Origin: Desulfobulbus sp.
GTDB lineage: Bacteria > Desulfobacterota > Desulfobulbia > Desulfobulbales > Desulfobulbaceae
Assembly: GCA_031280615.1 (NCBI GenBank)
Contig: JAITGO010000006.1
Span: 62,001 to 126,000 of the forward strand
Direction of reading: 5' to 3'
Length of the DNA: 64,000 bases
The notes beneath the pieces are model-generated. The model saw only the letters and a program-made list of their open reading frames with translations, did no database searches and was not told where the DNA came from. Below, one piece after another: positions 17,818-25,597 of the stretch (position 1 is the stretch's first letter; every line of letters begins with the position of its first letter). The translations under genes were made by a program, and so were the position numbers.

Positions 17818-19647
17818 ATGCGAACGACGAAAAAAAAGACAGGCATTGCCCGGTTACTGGAAATTGCGGACGCCAAGCGGAGGCTCCTGATGCTGGCCTG
17901 CTGCTTGGCAATCGTCAGCTCGCTGTTGATGCTGACTCCCTTTCTCTCGGCCTACCACATCCTCAGGGAGTTGCTCCGCCATGCCGCGGACCCGTCCGCC
18001 AACGACGTAAACCTGCTGCTTTTCTGGGCCATCGCGGCCTTTGTCGCCCTCCTGGCCGCCCTGGCCCTGTTGTACGCAAGCGCCATTGCCTCCCACTATG
18101 CCGCGTTCGACATCCTCTACAACCTGCGCATCCGCCTGGCACAGCACCTGGCCGCCCTACCCATGGGATTCCACACCCGGGAATCGATCGGCACCATCAG
18201 GAAGACGCTGGAAGTCAATGTCGAGAAAATCGAGTCGTTCATCGCCCATCAATTGCCCGATCTCGCCGGTGCCGTCTCCCTGCCGCTGCTCATGCTGGCA
18301 GGCATGTTCGTGCTGGATTGGCGCCTGGCCCTGGCCTGCACCCTGCCCATCGTCGCGGCTTTCGTCATGCAGGCCATGGTGTTTCAAGGCCAAAAGGCCC
18401 GCGAACACACCCGGCAATACCACGATGCCCTGGAAAAGATGAACGCGGCCGGGGTGGAATACGTGCGCGGCATGCCTGCGGTCAAGGTCTTCGGAATCAC
18501 GGTCCGCTCCTTTTTGGGATTTCACGCCGCCATCGAAGGCTACCGGGAGCAAGCCGAGCAGATCAGCCGGACCTACAAGCACCCCTATACCCTGTTTTTC
18601 GTGATCCTCTCCTCGATCCTGGCCTTTGTCCTGCCAACGGGCCTGTACCTGCTTGGTAGCGAGCCCGATCCTTCCTCCTTTGCCGTGACCCTGCTGCTTT
18701 TCTTGGTCATGGCGCCCGGCCTGCCGATGCCCGTGCTCAAACTCCTGAACATCGGCGGCAATTTGCGGATGATCGCCGAAGGCGTGGAACGGATCGATGC
18801 CCTGTTCGCCATGGTTCCCCTGGCGGAACCGGCCCGGCCCACCGTGCCCCGGACGCATGCCGTTGCCTTCGATGCGGTCCATTTCTCCTATGCCGGGGCC
18901 GATGACGTCGCCGCGCCGGAAGCCCTGGCCGGGGTGAGTTTCGTGGCCGAGGAAAACACCGTCACCGCCCTGGTCGGGCCGTCGGGCAGCGGCAAGTCCA
19001 CCATCGCCAATCTCATTCCCCGCTTCTGGGACGTGGGTTCGGGCGCAATCCGGATCGGCGGGGTGGACATCCGCGAGATCGGCACCGCCCAACTGATGGA
19101 CACGGTTTCCTTCGTCTTCCAGGACGTGCACCTGTTTCACGACACCATCGAGGAAAACATCCGCATGGGCCGGCCGGATATCGGTCGGGAGCAGGTAGTG
19201 GCGGCGGCCAAGGCGGCCCGCTGCCACGAATTCATTTCGGCCCTGCCCGACGGATACGCAACTCGGATCGGCGAGGGGGGCACCTATCTTTCGGGCGGCG
19301 AAGGGCAGCGCCTGGCCATTGCCAGGGCCCTGCTCAAGAATGCGCCGATCCTGGTGCTGGACGAGGCCACCGCCTTTGCCGACCCGGAAAACGAAGCCTT
19401 GATCCAGCAGGGCATCAACTCGCTGATCAAGGGCAAGACCGTGCTGGTCATCGCCCACCGGCTCGCCTCGATCCGCGAGGCGGACCAGATCTTGGTGATG
19501 GATCGAGGCCGGATCGCCGAACGCGGACGGCATGAGGAGTTGCTCGCCGCCCAGGGGCTGTACCGGCGCATGTGGGAGGCCTACACCGACGCGGAGGCAT
19601 GGCATCTGCCAGCCAAGGAAAGCGACGCAATCAAGGAGGCGGCATGA
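17818..19647 (+). CDS. ABC half-transporter, exporter fold, YbtP-like
   Basis: A 609-residue half-transporter. Membrane helices fill about residues 20-320, and the ATPase domain shows GPSGSGKST, signature YLSGGEGQRL (Gly in place of the usual Arg/Lys after SGGE), ILVLDEATAFAD and AHRLAS. It is the intact counterpart of the decayed gene at 14253, sharing the unusual AFADPENE D-loop. With the next gene it should form a heterodimer that imports the metal-bound product, as YbtPQ does in Yersinia, although export cannot be excluded by sequence. The start is ATG 17818, downstream of operator B. The stop overlaps the next start by ATGA. Confidence 0.92.
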   Translation: MRTTKKKTGIARLLEIADAKRRLLMLACCLAIVSSLLMLTPFLSAYHILRELLRHAADPSANDVNLLLFWAIAAFVALLAALALLYASAIASHYAAFDILYNLRIRLAQHLAALPMGFHTRESIGTIRKTLEVNVEKIESFIAHQLPDLAGAVSLPLLMLAGMFVLDWRLALACTLPIVAAFVMQAMVFQGQKAREHTRQYHDALEKMNAAGVEYVRGMPAVKVFGITVRSFLGFHAAIEGYREQAEQISRTYKHPYTLFFVILSSILAFVLPTGLYLLGSEPDPSSFAVTLLLFLVMAPGLPMPVLKLLNIGGNLRMIAEGVERIDALFAMVPLAEPARPTVPRTHAVAFDAVHFSYAGADDVAAPEALAGVSFVAEENTVTALVGPSGSGKSTIANLIPRFWDVGSGAIRIGGVDIREIGTAQLMDTVSFVFQDVHLFHDTIEENIRMGRPDIGREQVVAAAKAARCHEFISALPDGYATRIGEGGTYLSGGEGQRLAIARALLKNAPILVLDEATAFADPENEALIQQGINSLIKGKTVLVIAHRLASIREADQILVMDRGRIAERGRHEELLAAQGLYRRMWEAYTDAEAWHLPAKESDAIKEAA

Positions 19648-21383
19648 AGCGTTTTCTGTACAACATCACGGGCGGCAATCCCAAGGCCCTGCTCGAACCC
19701 TGCCTGGTGTCCCTGGCGACCGGTTTTTGCCAGATCGTCCCCAGCTTGCTCATCTTCGCGGTCTTCGACACCATCTACCTCGCCTATGCCCGTGGGCAGG
19801 CGATGCACATGGAAAAACTGTGGGGCATCTGCGCCCTGTTGGCGGGGTGGATGCTGGTGGAATACGCGGCCAGGGCCCGGGCCCACGAGAAGACGGCGAT
19901 GACGGCCTACCACCTTTCGGCAATCGGCAGGACCGAGCTGGCGGAGCATCTGCGCAAGCTGCCGCTCGGTTTTTTCGGCCGCCGCGATCCCGCCACCCTC
20001 ACCACCATGCTGCTCAACGATTACAGCAATGTGGAGACCACGGTCTCCTTTTACGTGCCGCAGTTGGCCAGCGCGGTCATTCTGCCGGTGGTCGTCTTTT
20101 TGATCATGCTCTTGTTCAGCCCGCAGATGGCCCTGGCCATGTTCCTGCCGCTGCCGCTCTGTTTCGGCATTATGTGGCTGTCGTCCGGGCTGCAGAAGAA
20201 AATAAGCGGGCGGCATGTCCGGGCCAGGGAGGATTGCGCCGGCCGACTACAGGAATATCTGCTCGGCATGCGGGAGATCAAATCCCACAATTTGAGCGGC
20301 GAACGGTTCGAGGCGCTGCGCGAGGCCTTTGCCCGGCTGAAGCGCGAATCGCTGCGGATGGAAATCATGGTGGTGCCCATCGTGCTGATCGCCATCGCCG
20401 CCTTGCGTTCCGGCCTGACCCTGATGCTCTTGATCGGCACCTTTCTCCTGGTCGGCGGCGAACTGTCCCTGCCGATCTTCCTGTTGTTTTTGCTGCTGGG
20501 CATGCGGGTGGTGGAGCCGCTTTCGGTGGCCCTGGTCCACTACGCCGAGCTGCGCTACACCGCCTTGAGCGCCGACCGCATCATGGAAATTCGGCAGGAA
20601 CCGCCGTTGCCCGGCACCGGGCAGGCCCCTTGCGGCGGCGACATCCGCTTTGATCGGGTCAGTTTTGCCTACCGCCATACCGATGTACTGCAAGAGGTCA
20701 GCTTCCTGGCTCCGGCCGGCAGGGTCACCGCCCTGGTCGGGCCGTCGGGCAGTGGCAAGTCCACCATCACCCGCCTGATCGCCAGGTTCTGGGATGTGCG
20801 CCAGGGGACCATCTCCCTGGCCGGACACGACCTTGCGACCTGCGATCCCGAAAGCATTTTGGCGCGCATTTCCATGGTGTTCCAAGATGTGTACCTCTTT
20901 CGGGACAGCATCGGGAACAATATTGCCGTCGGCCGGAAAAACGCCACCCGCCGGGAGGTGGAAGAGGCGGCCAAAAAAGCATGCTGCCACGACTTCATCG
21001 CGGCCTTGCCCCAGGGCTACGACACCCCGGTGGGAGAGGGCGGCTGCACCTTGTCCGGTGGCGAGAAGCAGCGCATTTCCATTGCCAGGGCCTTGCTCAA
21101 GGATGCTCCGATCATCCTGCTCGACGAGGCCACCGCCTCCCTGGACCCGGAAAACGAAATCTATGTGCAACGGGCCATCAATGCCCTGGTCGCCAACAAG
21201 ACCGTGCTGATCATCGCCCACCGGCTGCGGACCATCCGCAGGGCCGATTGGATCGTGGTGCTGGACCACGGCCGGGTGATCGAGCAGGGCACCCACGAAC
21301 AACTGCTGGCCGAAACCGGCCTGTACCAGCATCTGTGGACCTTGCAGGGCCGGTCCGCCGGCTGGAGTATGCGGCCCGCTTGA
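19644..21383 (+). CDS. ABC half-transporter, exporter fold, YbtQ-like (second pair)
   Basis: A 579-residue half-transporter. ATG 19644 overlaps the preceding stop and has AAGGAGG upstream. Helices fill about residues 15-310. The ATPase domain has GPSGSGKST, LSGGEKQRIS, IILLDEATASLDPENE and AHRLRT. It probably dimerises with the 17818 product. Located just before the TonB receptor operon, it completes a path from outer membrane (receptor) to cytoplasm. No periplasmic binding protein or BtuCD-type permease is present in the locus, which fits a YbtPQ-style importer. Confidence 0.92.
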   Translation: MKRFLYNITGGNPKALLEPCLVSLATGFCQIVPSLLIFAVFDTIYLAYARGQAMHMEKLWGICALLAGWMLVEYAARARAHEKTAMTAYHLSAIGRTELAEHLRKLPLGFFGRRDPATLTTMLLNDYSNVETTVSFYVPQLASAVILPVVVFLIMLLFSPQMALAMFLPLPLCFGIMWLSSGLQKKISGRHVRAREDCAGRLQEYLLGMREIKSHNLSGERFEALREAFARLKRESLRMEIMVVPIVLIAIAALRSGLTLMLLIGTFLLVGGELSLPIFLLFLLLGMRVVEPLSVALVHYAELRYTALSADRIMEIRQEPPLPGTGQAPCGGDIRFDRVSFAYRHTDVLQEVSFLAPAGRVTALVGPSGSGKSTITRLIARFWDVRQGTISLAGHDLATCDPESILARISMVFQDVYLFRDSIGNNIAVGRKNATRREVEEAAKKACCHDFIAALPQGYDTPVGEGGCTLSGGEKQRISIARALLKDAPIILLDEATASLDPENEIYVQRAINALVANKTVLIIAHRLRTIRRADWIVVLDHGRVIEQGTHEQLLAETGLYQHLWTLQGRSAGWSMRPA

Positions 21384-21423
21384 GGGGAGACGAACGGATC
21401 GCCGTGCATGAAAAGCAAAAAAA

Positions 21424-21469
21424 TATTCCCGGAATGACAGAACGGAAACGAGGAACAGAGTACACTGTT
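21424..21469 (+). promoter_or_regulatory. Candidate operator C and promoter of the receptor operon
   Basis: TATTC (21424-21428), six bases, TGACAGAA (21435-21442), preceded by a run of seven A's as in site B. A -10-like TACACT lies at 21461-21466, 20 bp after TGACAG, the same spacing as at site B. An imperfect palindrome, AACAG-a-GTAC-a-CTGTT (21454-21469), overlaps that -10 and could bind a second regulator. I see no classical Fur box. Confidence 0.5.
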
Positions 21470-21522
21470 AGCCGTTCTTAAAAAATTTAACGAACCATAT
21501 AGTTTGAGATAAGGGAGGGGAA

Positions 21523-23607
21523 ATGAGGATTCGCAGGAGCTTGTGCATGACCGCCGTCTTTGTCCCGCAGTTGCTGGCCGTCGGCTACGGTGCGGAAGAG
21601 GAGAAGAAAAACGACTTGTATTACCTGGAACCGATTGTGGTCACTGCGGAAAAAACCGCACAGGATGTCCAGCGCATTCCCGGCAGCGTCAGCGCCTATA
21701 CCAAAAGCGCGATCGAGGAACGGCATGTCGAGAAATTGTACGATCTGACCGATTACGTCCCCAACGTGTTCGTCAAGAAAAACAGCACGGAAAACATCAT
21801 CTCCATCCGTGGTATCTCGCCGCAGCAGGGGTCGCTTTTCTCGGCCACCGGCCTGTATGTCGACGGCGTCAATTATCCCATCCACCAGATGCAGAATCTG
21901 GATTTCCTGGATATCGAGCGGGTCGAGGTCTTGAAAGGACCGCAGGGCACCCTCTACGGCCGCAACTCCGAAGCCGGGGTCATCAACGTGATCACCAGCC
22001 AGCCCACCGACGAATTCGGCGGCAAGGTGTTCGGCGAGATCGGCATGTGGGACGCCCGGGGCGGCGTACCCATATACCGGGAGGGCGCCACGGTCAACGT
22101 GCCCCTGGTGCAGGACACCCTGGCCATGAAAGTGGCGCTCCAAAACTATACCACCGACGGCTGGATGGAAAATACCGCTCCCGGCAGCCTGGAAGACGCC
22201 ACCCGCGCCCAGCATTTCAACGGCCGGGTCACCACCAGATGGACTCCGACCGCCGCCTGGGACGTGTCCCTGATCCTCCAGGGGCAGCACGAGGCGGACG
22301 GGATCGGCGTCTACCGGTTCTCGGACGGACCGTTTGCCACCGACCGCAATGAAATTGCCTGGAACGGGCCCAACAAGAATTCCGTCGACGCCAATGCCCA
22401 GATATTGAAGGCCGAATACCACGGCGCCGAGGTCGACATCACCTCGGTGACCGGGCGACACAGCTACAGCCAGGACTACATGTACGACATGGATATGACC
22501 CCGGTGGATCTTTATCCCCAGTACCCGGTGTTCAACGCCGACTACGACGTCGATATCTGGAGCGAGGAGCTGCGCATCGCCTCCAAGCCCGGCCAGGGCC
22601 GGCGTTTCGACTGGCTGGCCGGCATTTACGTGTACAGCGAGGACATCCAGACCGGCAACTACAGCATCACCGACCATGTCACCGACCAGGACGATCTGGG
22701 CGGGGCGCTGTTTGCCCAGGGCACCCTGCACATGTGGGAAAAATGGCATTTCAACCTGGGAAGCCGGATCGAATATGCGCGCCTGGAAGGCAAGAAGGAC
22801 GTGAATTCGGGCATGATGGGAATGGGGACGATGCACCTGGAGGACACGGTCGAAGACACGGTGTTTTTGCCGAGCGCCAGCATCTCCTACGACCTGGCAC
22901 CGCAGGTGATGACCTATGGCAAGGTCAGCCGGGGCTATCTGTCCGGTGGCTTCGACAACTATTTCGCCATGAGCCAGGACTTGTTCTCCTACGAGCCCGA
23001 ATACAGCTGGAACTATGAAGTGGGCATCAAGAGCAAGATGCTGGACAACCGGCTGATGATGAACCTGGCCGCTTTCTACATCGATGTCGATGACAAGCAA
23101 GTGGTGGAATACGTGTCGCCGTTCGAACGGTATGTGGTGAATGCCGCCAAGGTCGAATCCTACGGCGTCGAGCTGGATGTGCAGTACAAACCCATGCCCG
23201 GCCTGACCCTGACCGGCTCGCTCGGCTACCTGGAAAGCGAGATCAAGGATTGGGCCACCGAAGGCTACAACGCGCGCGACTACAGCGGCAACAAGACGCC
23301 GGGGGCACCCGAGTTTTCCTATGCCGCCGGAATCGTGTACCGCTGGGAATCCGGCTGGTACATCGGCGCCGATGTGGTGGGGGTGAGCTCCAACTATTCC
23401 AGTGCGGAAAACGACCTCAAGGTCGACGGCCGCACCCTGGTCAACGCCAGGATGGGCTACGAGGGGGAGAAATTCGACATCATGCTCTGGGGCCGCAATA
23501 TCTTTAACGAAGAGTACGAGGAACGCAGCATGAAATGGCTGGGCGGAACGCTCATCCAGGAAGGTGAACCGGGTTCCTTCGGCCTGCTGGTGGCCTACAA
23601 GTTCTGA
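21523..23607 (+). CDS. TonB-dependent outer-membrane siderophore receptor (FyuA-like)
   Basis: A 694-residue receptor with a signal peptide (about residues 1-24). A TonB-box-like EPIVVTAEK lies at about 36-44. The plug domain is recognisable from DVQRIPGSVSAYT through IERVEVLKGPQGTLYGRNS, and a 22-strand barrel follows, ending in the aromatic LLVAYKF typical of outer-membrane proteins. GGGAGGGGAA lies directly before ATG 21523. It should bind the metal-loaded product at the cell surface and take energy from the ExbB/ExbD/TonB proteins encoded immediately downstream. It opens a rightward gene array that continues without a clear terminator to 52404. Confidence 0.95.
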   Translation: MRIRRSLCMTAVFVPQLLAVGYGAEEEKKNDLYYLEPIVVTAEKTAQDVQRIPGSVSAYTKSAIEERHVEKLYDLTDYVPNVFVKKNSTENIISIRGISPQQGSLFSATGLYVDGVNYPIHQMQNLDFLDIERVEVLKGPQGTLYGRNSEAGVINVITSQPTDEFGGKVFGEIGMWDARGGVPIYREGATVNVPLVQDTLAMKVALQNYTTDGWMENTAPGSLEDATRAQHFNGRVTTRWTPTAAWDVSLILQGQHEADGIGVYRFSDGPFATDRNEIAWNGPNKNSVDANAQILKAEYHGAEVDITSVTGRHSYSQDYMYDMDMTPVDLYPQYPVFNADYDVDIWSEELRIASKPGQGRRFDWLAGIYVYSEDIQTGNYSITDHVTDQDDLGGALFAQGTLHMWEKWHFNLGSRIEYARLEGKKDVNSGMMGMGTMHLEDTVEDTVFLPSASISYDLAPQVMTYGKVSRGYLSGGFDNYFAMSQDLFSYEPEYSWNYEVGIKSKMLDNRLMMNLAAFYIDVDDKQVVEYVSPFERYVVNAAKVESYGVELDVQYKPMPGLTLTGSLGYLESEIKDWATEGYNARDYSGNKTPGAPEFSYAAGIVYRWESGWYIGADVVGVSSNYSSAENDLKVDGRTLVNARMGYEGEKFDIMLWGRNIFNEEYEERSMKWLGGTLIQEGEPGSFGLLVAYKF

Positions 23608-23637
23608 TCGCCTTTGTGCTCGCGAGGTATCTCGATT

Positions 23638-24333
23638 ATGGAGTCCATGCTGAACGCCATCGTGCAGGCAACCTTTGTCTCCAAGTGCGTCCTGGCCTTT
23701 TTGCTCTTCATGTCCGTGATGAGCTGGGCCTATATGGGCGGCAAATGGATCGCCCTGCTGTTCGCCCAGAAACGCACCGACCGGGGATTGGTTGCCTTTG
23801 ACAGCGCCCAATCGCTCCCCGCCGCCTTGAACGGCCTGGAGAAGAATGCGTCCTCGCCCCTATTCGGCATCACCCGGCGGGCGGTGCGGGAATTCAACCG
23901 CATCAACATCACCGGCGACGCGGAGAAGCTGCTCAACGACAATGTGCGCCGGGCGCTGCATTTCGGCATTGCCGAGGAAATGGCCCGCCTGAAATCCTCC
24001 CTGGCCCTGCTGGCGACCACCGCCAACACCGCGCCCTTTATCGGCCTGTTCGGCACGGTCTGGGGGATCATGCATTCCTTTCAGGCCATCGCCCAGATGA
24101 AAAGCGTTTCCCTGGCCACGGTGGCGCCGGGCATTGCCGAGGCGCTCATCGCCACGGCCGTGGGGTTGTTCGTCGCCATCCCCGCCACCTGCGGCTATAA
24201 CATCTTCCGCGCCAAATTGACCGCCATCGAGGGCGTTTGCATCAACTATGCCGGACAATTGCTCAACCGGATGCAGCATGAGGTCGCCCGGCACGAGACC
24301 GGCCTTTCTTTCGCAGGAGAACGGCAACCGTGA
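23638..24333 (+). CDS. exbB: ExbB, TonB-complex proton channel subunit
   Basis: A 231-residue MotA/TolQ/ExbB family protein with three membrane helices. The conserved stretch NTAPFIGLFGTVWGIMHSF and the following ATVAPGIAEALIATAVGLFVAIPA are textbook ExbB. With ExbD it converts proton-motive force into TonB motion. ATG 23638 is used, with GAGG 11 bp upstream; a TTG at 23614 is in frame but less likely. It starts 30 bp after the receptor gene and overlaps exbD by GTGA. Confidence 0.93.
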   Translation: MESMLNAIVQATFVSKCVLAFLLFMSVMSWAYMGGKWIALLFAQKRTDRGLVAFDSAQSLPAALNGLEKNASSPLFGITRRAVREFNRINITGDAEKLLNDNVRRALHFGIAEEMARLKSSLALLATTANTAPFIGLFGTVWGIMHSFQAIAQMKSVSLATVAPGIAEALIATAVGLFVAIPATCGYNIFRAKLTAIEGVCINYAGQLLNRMQHEVARHETGLSFAGERQP

Positions 24334-24839
24334 CCAATTCTTCCGGACAGGACGATTTCGTGGCGGAAATCAATGTCACGCCCTTTGTCGACGTCATGCT
24401 GGTGCTGCTCATCATTTTCATGGTAACCGCGCCGATGATGACCGAGGGGCTGGATGTGCAACTGCCCAAGGTGGAACACAGCGAGACCCTGGCCACGGAA
24501 AGCGACCACACGATCCTGACCGTCAAGGAAAACGGCGCGCTTTTTCTGGATACCCATGAAGTAGCCCCGGCGGATTTGGTTTCGGTGCTGACGATCAATG
24601 TCCGTAATCCCGGCCGGCAGCTTTTCGTGCGCGCCGACAGCAAGGTCGATTACGGGGTGGTGATGGAGGTGATGGGCACCATTCGCAGCGCCGGCATCAC
24701 CAACGTGGGATTGGTCACGATTGCCCCGCCCCAGCGAGGGGGCGGGGACGGCACGGAAGCGGATGCCGGCGCGCGTGACGGGGCAGCGGCGGACACTCGG
24801 TCGGTATATCGCGCTGCGGGCCTTAAACCAAAAGGGTAG
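24330..24839 (+). CDS. exbD: ExbD, TonB-complex subunit
   Basis: A 169-residue protein starting with GTG at 24330, inside the exbB stop. The single membrane helix carries the essential Asp in TPFVDVMLVLLIIFMV. The periplasmic domain includes LFVRADSKVDYGVVMEVM. The last ~30 residues are Gly/Ala/Asp-rich and not part of the family core. It is dedicated to this receptor by position. Confidence 0.93.
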   Translation: MTNSSGQDDFVAEINVTPFVDVMLVLLIIFMVTAPMMTEGLDVQLPKVEHSETLATESDHTILTVKENGALFLDTHEVAPADLVSVLTINVRNPGRQLFVRADSKVDYGVVMEVMGTIRSAGITNVGLVTIAPPQRGGGDGTEADAGARDGAAADTRSVYRAAGLKPKG

Positions 24840-24849
24840 AGGGCTGATC

Positions 24850-25527
24850 TTGCGGCGCTTGTTGTTTTTGCTCTTTTCGCTCTGCGTGCATGGCACCGCT
24901 GCGGGAATGCTTTTCTTCTTTGCCGGGCAGGAATCGCGGGTCGACGAGCCGGTGTACCGCGTACAGCTGGCTGAACTGGCCTTGCCGGAAGCACCCGCCC
25001 CCATGCCGGTCGAACCGCCTCCGGAACCGCAGCGGCCCAAACCGGTGACACCGGTCGAACCGCCTCAACCACCGAAAAAATCGGTGGAGCCGCCGAAGAG
25101 CAAGAAGATCAGCGTGCATAAAAAGGTCGATGCGCCCATGCCCGAAACGCCGCCGGCCCCGGTCGTCCCAGAGGCGCCCGTAGCCCCGGTGCCCGAACAA
25201 CGTGGGCCGCAGCCGCAGCGATTCGGCGGGGTTGCGGCCTACAAGGCCGATCATGTGGACCAACGGCCCTCGATCGCCCGGCGGGTGTCACCGGAATATC
25301 CGCTTAAGGCTCGGCGGATGGAGGTCGAGGGCGAGGTCATGGTGCAATTGGTTGTGGACAAGGCCGGCCAGCCGCAGGTGTGCTCGGTGCTTGCCGCCGT
25401 TCCGGCCGGATATTTCGAGGACGCCGCCTTGGAGGCTGCGGCTAAGATGCGGTTTATCCCCGGCAAGATCCAGGGACAACCGGTCAACACCATGATCGTG
25501 CTGCCTTTCACCTTTCGCTTGCGGTGA
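24850..25527 (+). CDS. tonB: TonB energy-transducing protein
   Basis: A protein of about 225 residues. An N-terminal membrane anchor (RLLFLLFSLCVHGTAAG) is followed by a Pro/Glu/Lys-rich spacer (about residues 40-120, many P-E-P and P-K repeats) and a C-terminal TonB domain (YPLKARRMEVEGEVMVQL ... FIPGKI). The N-terminus is uncertain. TTG 24850 with GAGGG upstream puts the anchor at the very start; in-frame starts further upstream (from 24721) would overlap exbD extensively. The gene closes the receptor-energising set before the biosynthetic genes. Confidence 0.88.
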   Translation: MRRLLFLLFSLCVHGTAAGMLFFFAGQESRVDEPVYRVQLAELALPEAPAPMPVEPPPEPQRPKPVTPVEPPQPPKKSVEPPKSKKISVHKKVDAPMPETPPAPVVPEAPVAPVPEQRGPQPQRFGGVAAYKADHVDQRPSIARRVSPEYPLKARRMEVEGEVMVQLVVDKAGQPQVCSVLAAVPAGYFEDAALEAAAKMRFIPGKIQGQPVNTMIVLPFTFRLR

Positions 25528-25597
25528 AGGGCGGCAAACACGACAAGCAACGCGGCAATTTTTTTTGTCGTTTAAATTTAGGTTAAACTAATTAATT

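Noticed and set aside
21384..21522. Fur box upstream of the TonB-dependent receptor
   Set aside because: The AT-rich stretches do not match the GATAATGATAATCATTATC pattern well enough; other motifs explain the region better.
15512..23811. Very long open frames on the minus strand opposite the ABC and receptor genes
   Set aside because: They mirror the codon pattern of the GC-rich plus-strand genes, have no domains and no ribosome-binding sites, and overlap strongly supported genes.
25540..25597. A minus-strand CGACAAAAAAAATT resembling operator D before the salicyl-AMP ligase gene
   Set aside because: The match is mostly an A-run and the orientation faces away from the gene. The conserved TGAC and TATTC blocks are missing.
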